From Plasmodium relictum (taxonomy: Eukaryota > Apicomplexa > Aconoidasida > Haemosporida > Plasmodiidae): a DNA stretch of 64,000 nucleotides. Shown in pieces: positions 14,057 to 25,385 of the stretch (position 1 is the first letter of the stretch; each line of letters begins with the position of its first letter). The notes below the pieces were generated by a model that was given only the letters and a program-made list of their open reading frames with translations, searched no databases and had not been told where the DNA came from. The stretch is taken from positions 1,612,001 through 1,676,000 of the forward strand of contig NC_041692.1 in NCBI RefSeq assembly GCF_900005765.1, read 5' to 3'. Position numbers and translations under genes: made by a program.

Positions 14057-14773
14057 TTTTATCTATAATTTATGCATCTATATGTATTTTTTAAAAGGAT
14101 AATCAAAATGTTTATGAGAATAATTGTTACACTATATTAATAATTCTTATGTATTCACATTTTTAATGAAATTTTTTTTTTAATATATGCAGAAAGTATA
14201 AGAAATTAACTTTAATAAAAAGAAAAAAAAAGGATAATTAAAACAAAAAAAAAATTATAGTAATGTAAAAATATTAAAAAGTTTCTATATTAAAATAAAA
14301 AAAGAGATATATTATAAATAAAAAAGAATATATTGAATCAAATATACTGACAAATTCTAGTTAACATTATTCTTAAAATAAAATAAAGTTACATTATAAT
14401 TAAATATAATAAAATAAAATATTATAAAGGAGAATTATTTACAAATTACAAAAATCAGAATTTAAAAATATATTTTATAAATGTAATGAAGTAAATAATA
14501 AACATTTTCTATACATGTATTTCATTATTTCATTTTTGTAAATTTTTTTTTTTTTTTATTTCAAATTTTCTCAAAATTTGTATTATTTCATAAATTATAA
14601 TAATAATGTTTTTCTTTTTTTTTTTAAAGAAAATATATTTCTCATTACTGTAATATATTTAAAATAATTTTCTTAAGAATGTTAAAGGAAAGAATAATGT
14701 TTAATAACATTTAAAATATTTACTAATGAAACTTTAAAAGAACTCATACAAAAAGTAAAAGAAAAAAAAAATA
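14057..14773. promoter_or_regulatory. Intergenic region between divergent genes
   Basis: About 720 AT-rich bases separate the start codons of the 20-exon gene (-) and the 1512-residue gene (+), so both promoters should lie here. I see no distinct motif, only poly-A/T runs. Confidence 0.5.
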
Positions 14774-17700
14774 ATGGATATAATTGAATTAATTGAGAAT
14801 AGAAAATTTGAAGTTATAGTTAAAAATGTAAAAATAAAAAAATTAGAAAAGTATTTTTTTTGTTTTTTAAGATATAATAATTTATACAAAGGAAAAAATA
14901 AGTATATAACAAAAATATGGAAAAGTATAACTAATGAAAAAGAGTATTTTAATAAGTTTAATGATTTCGTATTTGTTAATTTTAAATATATTTGTAATTT
15001 TTTAATAAATATATCACATAAATTAAATGATGATGAATATAAAGAGTTAATAAGCAAAAAGATCATTGGAAATAAAACATGTAATGCAACAATAGTAGAA
15101 GTTTTCCTTATTCAATTATATCATGTAATTCATCACAATTCAAATATCTTAAAAAAAAAAAATATTGAAGAAGTTGAGAAAACTTTTAACATAAGACATT
15201 GTAAAGACAATGAAAATGGAACTTCTATATGCAATGAATATATAAATAAAAATTTTATCATTTTTTCAAACATAATTTTTATAAATGAAAATAAAGAATT
15301 TGAAATATTGTTTAATATTATTCATCCACTTATTTATAACACATATATTTCTAATTTAGTCAAGGATAAAGTAGAATCATCTATTTTAAATATTAACGAA
15401 TGTTTTTTACAATATATGATTTATATTTTATATACTATATATATGAAAAATAAAGATATATTATTTTTTTATTATTTGATCTATAAAAATTTAAAGAAAG
15501 TAAGAAAAAATATAATTAATAATAAACAAATTCTAACTGAACTAAAAATAATAAAATTCATAAAAAAAAAATTTAACAAAGTAATTAACGATTTTAAATG
15601 TTTAAGAATATTTTTACTAAATATAAGTGACAGTAACACTATTCATAATTTTGTAAATTTTATTTTAATATTTCTACATAATCATTTAATTAGTATTAGT
15701 TCAGATAAATGGGAAAATGACTATATATCTTATAAAGAAGAAAATAATTTATTTGAATTTTCTTTTTTTGTTTATTTATCAATTCAGGATTTATGTATAA
15801 ATGGTTCATCAATTTTTAATTATAATATACAGAAAATAAAAAACTTTCTCAAAAATGAGCAAACTATTTTATTTGATATTTATATGTTTTTATATTTCAT
15901 TAATAACAGTAATTGTGATAATTATGTTAAATTAAAATTAATTTTATTATGTTTAATAAAATGGAACGTTTTATCTGATTTACTCAAGAAAAATGATGAG
16001 AATTTATTCCTTAAAATAGAAGATACTATATATAATGATTTAATTGAAAAGAAAAATAATGAATTAAATTATAACCAAAGTGATAGTAATAATATTGATA
16101 ACATCAATAGCAATAGTAACAGTAATAATAACATTAATGATAATAATAAAAGTAATAATAATAACAATAACACTAAAAATAGTAATATGAGTTACAGAGA
16201 AAAAAAAAAAGAAATGATAGAAAATAATAATTATAAAAAGAATATTTACAAATACATTTCTAATTATTTGAAAAATAACGATGAATTAATAAATTTTTAC
16301 TTAAAAAAAAAGAATTTTTATAACTTTGGTTACATATTAAAATACATATATATATGTTGTTATAATAATATTAATAATAAAAAAGAATATTTCATAAAAT
16401 ATGACTTTTTTGAAAAAATTGAAAACATATATATGTATAATTACAGTGTATACAGTGATGTTAGTTATTCATCTAATTATTTATCAACTAATATAAATGA
16501 TGATATTATAAAAAGCAATTATATTAATATTATATCTATTTTATTGCATATGAATATTATTAATATAAATGACATATGGAGTTATTATTTATTAAATTTA
16601 ATTGAAAATAATTATTTTTTTCAAATTTTAAATTTCTTTAAATATAAAAAAAAAAATGTTCTCTTTTATTTAACTATTTCAACTTTTTTAAAAATAAACT
16701 ATGAATCTATATACACTTTCATGAGTATAAAAGAATTAAATCATGTAAAAAAAAATAGTTTCGAAATAAATTTTTGTGTTCAGTTTTATGAAGATAAGAT
16801 GAAAGAAGAATATTTTTTAAAAATAAATTCATTAAGAAAAGAAATTGTAGAATATGCATCTAATGAAAACAGAATATTAGATATTTTGTGCTTTTTGTCT
16901 ATGAATATTTCCAAAGAGATAATCAAACTCCCATTGAATATTTTAAAAAATATATTTAAAGAGATTTTTAAATATTTATCCAAGCCAATTCACGATGTTA
17001 AAAAAAGTATTAATAATTATTTTAGCAATATGTGTTTGCGAATTGCTTTTTATATATTCGAATTAATTTTTATTATATCTTCATATATCTATTATTCAAA
17101 TGAAGTAGAAAATATAGAAGACTATAACAAAAAGTTTTATATTTTTTCTTTTTATTTTAATTTAATAGATGTTTACGTAAAATTTGTTGAAAAATATAAT
17201 AAGAAAAATAACTCATATATATTATCTTTTTTAAATTATGAATTTATACAAGCATTCCTTTTATTTTTTAATTATTCTTCAAGCACAAAAAAAATTATTA
17301 ACGATTCATTTTATGCTGTTAAAAAAAAACAGAAAAAAGGGAATAGTAGTAAAGAGGAAAAAACAAGTTTATTTGAAAATTTCAGCAATCGGATTATTTT
17401 TAATTACAATAAAAATAAAAAAAACGAAACTTTCTTTGAGAATTGTAGTAGCAATTATTTAATATGCAATAAACAGAAAAATACTTTGCCATCCAATAGA
17501 TTAAATAATATAGAAAATTATTATTATCAGAATCAAAATAATAAAAAATTAGAGGAAATGTTTTTAAATACGAAACAAAAAGAAAACATTTCTAGATTGA
17601 TGATTAAGCAGAAAATATTGGATGAATCATATTCCAATTATATTACTTCTATCATTTTAAAATTTATTGAAAATAATAATGGCCATATAAATTGTTATTT

Positions 17701-19312
17701 CTATACCTTATTAATGTATGCCATAGCTAAATTGCATTTATCACACAATTATAGATATAGAGAAATTAATTATTTAATTATTTTACACATTCTACCTTGG
17801 GGGAGTTGCTTGAATTTTTCTATTAGAAATAGTCAATTAAGTTGTTTTTTTTTTCAAAAATTTTATGAATGTGTTCAAAATTTGCTACCAGAAATTGTAA
17901 TAGAACATTTCCAAGATGACTTAGATTTTAATTTTACAATTAATAAAACCAATGTTTTATTAAACTGCTTTAATAAAGAAAAACAAAAGAAAGAAAATTT
18001 TGAAAGAGAATTTTTTAATAAGGAAATGAATAACGAAAACTATGGAACATCCAATAATAAGGAAAGTATGTTAGAAAATAATAAAGAAAAAAATTACAAT
18101 GAATTAGATAAATATAATTTGGAAATAATGAACGTATATGAGCAAATTATAAATGGTACATATGCTATTAAAATGTTATTTTTTTCAGAAAATTATAGAA
18201 ATATAGATATATGTTACTTAAATAAAATTTTTAAAAGCAATGTATTGAAAAATTGCCTATTAATTACCACTTTTATTAATATTTATTTTTTAAAAAAACA
18301 AGAACCTTTTTTTGAAAATAATTTCATTGATGTTATTCGAAGTATTTTTGATGAGCAAGTATCTTCTTATTATATATCTATTTTTCAAAATCCTTTGAAT
18401 TTTTTTTTAAATTGTTCTAAAAGATTTTGTGAATTATTAGTTCAATATGACTGTTTAGATAGTTTGCTTTCTTTTATCTTTATGAAACTATATTATTATT
18501 TATCATTAATACCTCCAAAACTTTCACCAGAGGATTTTCTGCCTATAAATGTTGAAGATATAACCTCTCTTCAAGAAACAGCAGTTGCACAATTTTTACT
18601 TAACATCAAAAAGGAAAATTTAAAAAAAGATGAGATACAAGAAGAAAACCCCCCGATAAAATCAGATAGCTGTAATAACTTAATTTTTCAGGATTTAAAT
18701 TTCTTCTTAAAAAAAATGGATATATTGGTAAAAACATTCAGTTTAAATTGCTTAAATAGTTTATGTGAATCAGGTTTTAATGAAAAAAGTGCATTTTATT
18801 TATCTTTTTATATAACCCCAACCATTTTTGCAAATATATTTTATTACTTAAACAATAATATAATGGCAATAGTAAATGAAAATTTCAACTTAGAAGATAA
18901 CTTAAAATATTATGAACATATTCATATAAAGAAAAAGGAATATACATTAGAACCCTATAATATAATTGATAAAACCATATTTTATTTACAAATGGTTGTT
19001 TTTTATTTAATTATTAATGCAAACAATAAGTTGATGAATACTTCTAATTACATTCAGAATGTTTCTATATATTTTACAAAATGCTTACAAACACATACTA
19101 AGGCATATGTAGATAAATTAATTATTTTAATGATACCCATAATGCTTCAATATTTTTATTTCTTTCCATCTTTTATACCTTCTGTTATAGTAATTTTATC
19201 TGAAATTCCTAATTATGAAAACGAATTTTCAAAAGAAATTATAAAATTTGAAAACAAAATTAAAAGAATACTAGAAGTTTCATATAAATTGGGGTCAGAA
19301 AAAAAGACGTAA
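14774..19312 (+). CDS. Large conserved hypothetical protein (1512 aa)
   Basis: A single exon with ATG at 14774 preceded by an A-rich run, as is usual for Plasmodium starts. The protein is rich in Ile/Leu/Phe/Tyr/Asn and looks mostly alpha-helical with repeated hydrophobic helices but no clear signal peptide, suggesting a large helical-repeat scaffold. An Asn/Ser low-complexity insert covers about residues 433-477. The C-terminal third (from about residue 1160) is the most complex in sequence, with segments such as YYYLSLIPPKLSPEDFLP and KLIILMIPIMLQYF, and the protein ends in a charged helix. I cannot assign a family; an exportin-like, Integrator-like or other HEAT-type protein are untested possibilities. 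It is convergent with MRP2, with about 205 bases between stops. Confidence 0.8.
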   Translation: MDIIELIENRKFEVIVKNVKIKKLEKYFFCFLRYNNLYKGKNKYITKIWKSITNEKEYFNKFNDFVFVNFKYICNFLINISHKLNDDEYKELISKKIIGNKTCNATIVEVFLIQLYHVIHHNSNILKKKNIEEVEKTFNIRHCKDNENGTSICNEYINKNFIIFSNIIFINENKEFEILFNIIHPLIYNTYISNLVKDKVESSILNINECFLQYMIYILYTIYMKNKDILFFYYLIYKNLKKVRKNIINNKQILTELKIIKFIKKKFNKVINDFKCLRIFLLNISDSNTIHNFVNFILIFLHNHLISISSDKWENDYISYKEENNLFEFSFFVYLSIQDLCINGSSIFNYNIQKIKNFLKNEQTILFDIYMFLYFINNSNCDNYVKLKLILLCLIKWNVLSDLLKKNDENLFLKIEDTIYNDLIEKKNNELNYNQSDSNNIDNINSNSNSNNNINDNNKSNNNNNNTKNSNMSYREKKKEMIENNNYKKNIYKYISNYLKNNDELINFYLKKKNFYNFGYILKYIYICCYNNINNKKEYFIKYDFFEKIENIYMYNYSVYSDVSYSSNYLSTNINDDIIKSNYINIISILLHMNIININDIWSYYLLNLIENNYFFQILNFFKYKKKNVLFYLTISTFLKINYESIYTFMSIKELNHVKKNSFEINFCVQFYEDKMKEEYFLKINSLRKEIVEYASNENRILDILCFLSMNISKEIIKLPLNILKNIFKEIFKYLSKPIHDVKKSINNYFSNMCLRIAFYIFELIFIISSYIYYSNEVENIEDYNKKFYIFSFYFNLIDVYVKFVEKYNKKNNSYILSFLNYEFIQAFLLFFNYSSSTKKIINDSFYAVKKKQKKGNSSKEEKTSLFENFSNRIIFNYNKNKKNETFFENCSSNYLICNKQKNTLPSNRLNNIENYYYQNQNNKKLEEMFLNTKQKENISRLMIKQKILDESYSNYITSIILKFIENNNGHINCYFYTLLMYAIAKLHLSHNYRYREINYLIILHILPWGSCLNFSIRNSQLSCFFFQKFYECVQNLLPEIVIEHFQDDLDFNFTINKTNVLLNCFNKEKQKKENFEREFFNKEMNNENYGTSNNKESMLENNKEKNYNELDKYNLEIMNVYEQIINGTYAIKMLFFSENYRNIDICYLNKIFKSNVLKNCLLITTFINIYFLKKQEPFFENNFIDVIRSIFDEQVSSYYISIFQNPLNFFLNCSKRFCELLVQYDCLDSLLSFIFMKLYYYLSLIPPKLSPEDFLPINVEDITSLQETAVAQFLLNIKKENLKKDEIQEENPPIKSDSCNNLIFQDLNFFLKKMDILVKTFSLNCLNSLCESGFNEKSAFYLSFYITPTIFANIFYYLNNNIMAIVNENFNLEDNLKYYEHIHIKKKEYTLEPYNIIDKTIFYLQMVVFYLIINANNKLMNTSNYIQNVSIYFTKCLQTHTKAYVDKLIILMIPIMLQYFYFFPSFIPSVIVILSEIPNYENEFSKEIIKFENKIKRILEVSYKLGSEKKT

Positions 19313-19517
19313 TTTTTTTTTTTTTTTTTTTTTAAATTTCATAGAAATAGACGACATTACTATCATATATTGTTAAAATGGCATGCATCAAAAAAAAATT
19401 GTAAAATAAAGTAAAAATAGATATATATAAATCATTAAAATTAAAAAAATTTATTTTTTTAAAAAATATAATTCTTTTTTTTTTTTTTTTATCTGCGGTA
19501 AATAAATATATATAGTT

Positions 19518-22500
19518 TTAATTGTTCTGTTCAAGTATATTTGCCAATTCTGCTTGTGTTTTTATATCTTTATTACGACACCTATAAACTACTTCTCCTT
19601 TTCTTATAACATAAATAAAATCACAACACGATAAAGTATTCGCATCATGTGCAATGATTAAAACAGTAGTATTTTGAAAGTAATTTCTTATAATGTAATC
19701 GAATGATTTTAAATCTTTAGTAAAAAATTTATTCAATTTCATATTATTATTGTTAGAATTCAAAACGGGAATTTCATCAATTAATATTAATCTATATTTA
19801 TGTCTATTTAAAAATAGTCGAACTACAGATAAATATCGTATGCAATCATCTGTTAAGGTAATGAAATTATTTAAATTGATAGTTTTCTTTTTTTTCAATC
19901 CGTTATGCTTTTTTTTTTTCCTTTGTTTATATATATATTTATCCAAATCTTTAAAACTTAAATTTATACCAATTAATTTAAAAGCGTCAACAATTTCTTC
20001 ATCACTAAAATTTTTATAAGGATCAATAAAAGTTCTAACATTCCAGTTGAAAAAAACAAAGGATGATTGAGGTAAAACACCAATAATATTTTTTTTTTGT
20101 TCCATATCTAATTCTTTAATATTTTTTCCTTCAATTGTTATTTTCCCTCTAGTAGTGGGAATTAAACCTAGAATAGATAATATCATTGTACTCTTACCTG
20201 AACCTGATTTTCCTACTATACCAATTTTTTGATTTTTTAACGCATAAATATTAATATTTTTTAAACAAGATTTTTCATTTACATAATTATAAATATTATT
20301 TTTTTTATCTAAGTAAATCTTTTTCTTATAGCTAACAAAAACATTTTCAAAATGAATTCCATATTTTTGATTTGATTCATCAATTACGGAAGTATTGTCA
20401 TTTATAGTAGGTATAGTAGATAATTTTTTTGTTAAATCTGAAGAATTCTTGTTCTTCTGAGACTTTTTTTGTTTGTTAAATTTTGAAGGTATTTTTATAT
20501 TTGCTCCTTCTGAAGAATTTTCTTCATTAATTATTTTTGAACATTCTTCTAACCTTTGTGTACTGCACATTTCTTTTTCAACATGTGTATAATCATATAA
20601 TAAACATTTTATTATACTACCAAGATTACAAGAAAAGGTTATACAATAACCAATAATACTTGCATTTTTCTCAAAATTTCCTTCATTTATATTATGATCT
20701 TTCTTAAAAAATATATGAGGATATATAATATAAAATAAAGTTAAAAGTGAAACAATGAGTTGAACATATAAAGATGCCCATATTGTTATGGACCACTTAA
20801 AAATAGTATAATTCCTAAATACACATGTTCGATGCTTATATAAATTTAAAAAGTAATCATTCTTTTTATATAAATTAATTACATTCTTTCCCAATATAGT
20901 GTTGCTGTACATGTTACAAAGAGGTGAATGAGAACTTAAATAACCTCTTTGTGCCTCTTTACATCCTTTAGAATATCTTTTAAAAACGACAAAATATATT
21001 ATTAACATAATAAAAGGAAAAACCCATAGAGTATATTTTATCATATAAATTAATAAGAAAGTAGTAAAAATAAATCGGAAGAAAGTATAAAATGTTTTAT
21101 ATATTCTTTTTAAAATTCCATTATCTAATACATTAATATCAGTAATAAATCTATTTATTATATTACCCAGATTATTACTATAAAATACATGTATTGGTGC
21201 ATATAAAATATTAGATAATACTTCTGTGTGTACTTTTACTGCTGATAGAATAGCACCATAAGCAATGAGCATAAAACATATTAGAGTAGCTACTAAAGAT
21301 ATAGAAGGTAACAATACAAAATATTTTAAATATGTCATTTGTTTATTTAAAGCTTCATGATCACTTTTATCTCCAGTTTTCAATATCGTACTAGCCATAA
21401 ATAATATGAGATTTTTTATTTCTTCAGTAAATATAGATATAAACATAAAAAAAATTATTACTACTATCAAGGGGAATCCAACTTTACCTAAATACCAAGT
21501 AAAGGTTTCTAATTTTATATTTCCTTTAAATTTTGATTCATCTTCATTGTCACTAGAAGTGTCAAGTATATAATCATGTTTTAATTTTGATGATAAAACT
21601 TTATTAATTTTTTCAAATTCATTTGAATAATTCTCATTTTTCTCTTCACACATTTCCTTAAAATTGTCTTTTTTCATAGGAATTTCAATAGAATGATCAT
21701 TGGCATTCTTATTGTCTTTAATCACAATTTCACTTTCTAAAAATTTCTGAGTGTCAATTGTTTCTTTCCTGCTATGTTGTGTAAAAGAATTACTTTTGCT
21801 TACTTTAAAAGAATGCATAGTTTTTAGTTGTTTTAACAACATAAATTTATTATATCTCATATCACTTTGTTTTTTACAACACCCCTCTTCGTCAATACAT
21901 AATTTTAGTTTTGCTTCATTTATACTTAATTTTTTTTTATTTGAATTAACTTCCGTTTTTATATGTATATTGTTCTTTTTTATATAATCTGAGAGTTCTC
22001 CTTCATAATTCAAAATATTGTTTTCTATTTTATATATATTTACATTATATTGAAGATTATTAAGAATATCATCTGTCATAAAACTATCAAATATATTTTC
22101 ATTCATTGATATAATAAAACTGCTGTTGTCTTTAAAACATTCTATTTTTTCTTTGTGGCAAAATAAGTTATAGAATATATTTTTAGAAATACAAGGATCA
22201 AGACCAGTAAAAACATCATCTATTAAATACAAATAGGATATATTCTCATTTTTTAAGCTAGTTTTAACATAACTGTTATTAAATATGTCTTCTTCTTTAT
22301 TACATGAATTATTATTGCTATTATCGTTGTAATATAAATTATGTGTACTTCTAAGATTACAATTATTATTTGAAATATTTAAACTATTCTGCAAAATATT
22401 TGTGTTATTACTATCATTTAAATAATTAATTTGTTCAGAATTATTCTTTTGATTATCCTTCTTATTAACCTGATCTTCATTGCAAACAAATGAACTATTT

Positions 22501-25385
22501 TCAGTAGTTTGATTTCCCAAACTTTTTGCATTTAATTGATAAATATTTTCTGAATTCATGATTTTTTTAAATTTTTTATTTTCATTTACTTCTTTTTCAT
22601 AATTACTACTTAATTCTTTCATATGTATATAATGATGATACAAAGCTCGTGCTAAACAAATTCTTGCCTTCTGTCCTTTACTTAAATTATGTTCATCATT
22701 AACATATCTCATGTCTTTATTTTTAAATGATATTATGTCATTTAATAATTCACTTTGTAAAATTACATAATGATAAATGGATGCATCATATTTATTTCCA
22801 AATAAGATCATCGATCTAACAGTTCCTATTGATATCCAATTATATTGAGGTATATACAAAATTGGCATGTTATGTAAAAAATTTTTAATGTAGAAATTAC
22901 CGTATGCTAATTTAAAATCTCCTAAAAGAGATTGAAAAAATACTGTTTTTCCTGAACCAACATTTCCTATAATTATAGACAAGGTGTTATTTTTTAAATT
23001 AAAGTTTATATTTTTCAAAATAAAATCATCATTCATGTTATCACCTTTTTTAATAGGAGTGAAATAGCAATTTTCTAATTTTATTATAACATTATCTTCT
23101 TTCTTCTTTGTTCTATTAATACTCTTTTTTTCTAGATATATACTACTATAATAATCTGTGCGATTTACTAAATCACTAGAATATTTAACTTTTTTAATAC
23201 TATTTGAATCATAATTTAAATTATTTAATGCTTCATTATCCATAGCATATCTTTTTTTACTTCTGTTAAAATAAAAAAACCTAAGAAAATTCCTTAAAAT
23301 ATTTTTTTTTTCTTTATCATAACTTCTACTATAATGCGAGCCATTTGTTGCTTCATTTTTTTGCAAATTATCAATAAATAAATTAGTAGTACTATTATTA
23401 TTACTTGAGAAATGTTTAAAATAATTATTTATATCATTATAATACAAATAATAATAAATATATTTATTTATACGTTTAACATTTATAACACCCTCTATTA
23501 AATTATTCATTATATTGGGAAGATTAGAGACATCTGAAATTAGTGTTTTATATACAAAAAGGGGAGTAATAATAGAACTAAAATTGACTGTTTTGTTATT
23601 TTCTAATTCACTTTTAATAAATAAAAAGAATATTACCACCTCGATAACACTGCTAGAAATAGTATTTAAATAATGACTTAAAGAACTAAGATAAATTCGA
23701 ATTTTGCATATTTTCATTTCTTTTTTTCTAAAATAATCCACATAATCAAAAGCAATAGATTCCCAATTAAAAATTTTCATTAATTTATATTCTTTTAATA
23801 CATGGTGCATATTACCAATTCTTGTATCTCTATATTTTAAGTATTTTTTTTTAAATAAACTCGATATAAATTCAAATAAGAGCATAGTCCCATGAAAAAA
23901 AAATATCAATAATACTCCATTTAATATTGCATTACCTCCCATTTTTAAATAAAAAATATAAAAAGATATGATGAACTTAATTAGCATATTGCATAAATCA
24001 ATCAAAGAACTTAGAAAAAATATCAAATATGGAGTATCAACAAACATAATATTATAAATATTTAAATCGAATACATCTTTTTCATTTTTTTTTTTCTTAT
24101 ATTTTTTTTTTTTTTCTAATAACTTTGCATCATTTTCACATGATAATTTATCTTCACTTTTTTTAGAATTTTTTTTATCTGTTATTAATACATTGTAATT
24201 GTCACTTTTTTTTTGATACAAATCATTATTATTTAAATATAGCACCTTTTTTTCATCTAAATTATCTTTTTCTATATCAATTGCTTTTTCTTTTTTTGAA
24301 TTTATGTTTTCTTCTTCTTTTTCTTCTTCATTTACGTGAGAACTTTTAACTTCTTTAAAATTATTATTTGTAATTTCTTTGTTTACTTCATTTATTTTAT
24401 CATCTTCTCCATTAGAAGTTCTTGCACTGCATGCAAATTTGGCAAAGTCATTATTATATTTATGTTGATCACTTACATAAATTTCATTATTAAAACAAAT
24501 AGAATAATAATCCTTTGTATTTAAATATAAATCCTTATGTGAATCAATTTTATCCTTTTTGTAGTTGGAACAATTGTTATATAAAGTATCTGTGCAATAA
24601 TTATCCGCATACACACTTTTTTCTTCTTTATTTAAATTTTCATTTTGTATTTTGCAATAACTTATGTTTGTCTTTTCATCATCATACTCATCATCATCTC
24701 TATTCATACATGTATAGGGGTCCATCAAATTATTGTTGTAATTACTTAAATTAATTTTATAAAGAAAATACATAACAGTTACTTCCATGTCCACTCGTAG
24801 TTTATAGTTATAATAACACAATACCGCATCAAAAAGTTGGCCAAGGAAAAATACAACAATTACAGCAATACCATATAATAATTTTGAAAAACTAAAAAAC
24901 GGATTTGATAAAGTAATATGACCTTTTATTATCAGTACATATTTTTCTACACACAATGCAACAAAAATTAAAAATAAAGTGTGCAAAATAAGAAATATAG
25001 AGACTGTAATTAAAGGAACTTTAAATGTCTTTAATAATGACCAATAAATGTTATTATAATGTATATAATATTCTTTGTTCCTTGTTCCTTTTGATTTAAG
25101 AGGATATTTTACATATGTATAAGAATTACCTTTTTTATAAAAATTATTAAATAAACCTGACTTTTTTATACTTACATTTCTTAAATTCTCTCCTAATTTA
25201 TACGTATAATATTCTATACTACTATTTTCTTCTATATCTGGTAATTTAAAATCTTCTCTTTTAAGATTATCTAGCAATTTTGTTATCCAATTAAAAGTTA
25301 TAAAATCTAACCATGATATATTTTTCATTAGACACCCTTCATTTTTCGTATTGCAATCTTTTGTTTTTTTCTTGTTTAAGACCAT
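19518..25385 (-). CDS. MRP2: ABC transporter, subfamily C: multidrug resistance-associated protein 2
   Basis: 1955 residues, single exon, ATG at 25385. This is a full ABCC layout. Membrane block 1 spans about residues 115-660. NBD1 has Walker A GNVGSGKT near 808, signature LSKGQ near 903 and Walker B LYLIDDVF near 1053. Membrane block 2 spans about 1300-1600. NBD2 has Walker A GKSGSGKST near 1727, Walker B LILIDEIP near 1870 and H-loop IIAHD near 1911. The family exports glutathione or other anionic conjugates across a membrane. Odd points: about 130 low-complexity residues separate signature and Walker B in NBD1; the NBD2 signature has become LTDDC; and NBD1 has Asp where the catalytic Glu would be. 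One of the two ATP sites is therefore degenerate, as is common in ABCC proteins. Context supports MRP2: in P. falciparum it neighbours MIF and CCT3 on chromosome 12 (from memory). Confidence 0.93.
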   Translation of the reverse strand: MVLNKKKTKDCNTKNEGCLMKNISWLDFITFNWITKLLDNLKREDFKLPDIEENSSIEYYTYKLGENLRNVSIKKSGLFNNFYKKGNSYTYVKYPLKSKGTRNKEYYIHYNNIYWSLLKTFKVPLITVSIFLILHTLFLIFVALCVEKYVLIIKGHITLSNPFFSFSKLLYGIAVIVVFFLGQLFDAVLCYYNYKLRVDMEVTVMYFLYKINLSNYNNNLMDPYTCMNRDDDEYDDEKTNISYCKIQNENLNKEEKSVYADNYCTDTLYNNCSNYKKDKIDSHKDLYLNTKDYYSICFNNEIYVSDQHKYNNDFAKFACSARTSNGEDDKINEVNKEITNNNFKEVKSSHVNEEEKEEENINSKKEKAIDIEKDNLDEKKVLYLNNNDLYQKKSDNYNVLITDKKNSKKSEDKLSCENDAKLLEKKKKYKKKKNEKDVFDLNIYNIMFVDTPYLIFFLSSLIDLCNMLIKFIISFYIFYLKMGGNAILNGVLLIFFFHGTMLLFEFISSLFKKKYLKYRDTRIGNMHHVLKEYKLMKIFNWESIAFDYVDYFRKKEMKICKIRIYLSSLSHYLNTISSSVIEVVIFFLFIKSELENNKTVNFSSIITPLFVYKTLISDVSNLPNIMNNLIEGVINVKRINKYIYYYLYYNDINNYFKHFSSNNNSTTNLFIDNLQKNEATNGSHYSRSYDKEKKNILRNFLRFFYFNRSKKRYAMDNEALNNLNYDSNSIKKVKYSSDLVNRTDYYSSIYLEKKSINRTKKKEDNVIIKLENCYFTPIKKGDNMNDDFILKNINFNLKNNTLSIIIGNVGSGKTVFFQSLLGDFKLAYGNFYIKNFLHNMPILYIPQYNWISIGTVRSMILFGNKYDASIYHYVILQSELLNDIISFKNKDMRYVNDEHNLSKGQKARICLARALYHHYIHMKELSSNYEKEVNENKKFKKIMNSENIYQLNAKSLGNQTTENSSFVCNEDQVNKKDNQKNNSEQINYLNDSNNTNILQNSLNISNNNCNLRSTHNLYYNDNSNNNSCNKEEDIFNNSYVKTSLKNENISYLYLIDDVFTGLDPCISKNIFYNLFCHKEKIECFKDNSSFIISMNENIFDSFMTDDILNNLQYNVNIYKIENNILNYEGELSDYIKKNNIHIKTEVNSNKKKLSINEAKLKLCIDEEGCCKKQSDMRYNKFMLLKQLKTMHSFKVSKSNSFTQHSRKETIDTQKFLESEIVIKDNKNANDHSIEIPMKKDNFKEMCEEKNENYSNEFEKINKVLSSKLKHDYILDTSSDNEDESKFKGNIKLETFTWYLGKVGFPLIVVIIFFMFISIFTEEIKNLILFMASTILKTGDKSDHEALNKQMTYLKYFVLLPSISLVATLICFMLIAYGAILSAVKVHTEVLSNILYAPIHVFYSNNLGNIINRFITDINVLDNGILKRIYKTFYTFFRFIFTTFLLIYMIKYTLWVFPFIMLIIYFVVFKRYSKGCKEAQRGYLSSHSPLCNMYSNTILGKNVINLYKKNDYFLNLYKHRTCVFRNYTIFKWSITIWASLYVQLIVSLLTLFYIIYPHIFFKKDHNINEGNFEKNASIIGYCITFSCNLGSIIKCLLYDYTHVEKEMCSTQRLEECSKIINEENSSEGANIKIPSKFNKQKKSQKNKNSSDLTKKLSTIPTINDNTSVIDESNQKYGIHFENVFVSYKKKIYLDKKNNIYNYVNEKSCLKNINIYALKNQKIGIVGKSGSGKSTMILSILGLIPTTRGKITIEGKNIKELDMEQKKNIIGVLPQSSFVFFNWNVRTFIDPYKNFSDEEIVDAFKLIGINLSFKDLDKYIYKQRKKKKHNGLKKKKTINLNNFITLTDDCIRYLSVVRLFLNRHKYRLILIDEIPVLNSNNNNMKLNKFFTKDLKSFDYIIRNYFQNTTVLIIAHDANTLSCCDFIYVIRKGEVVYRCRNKDIKTQAELANILEQNN

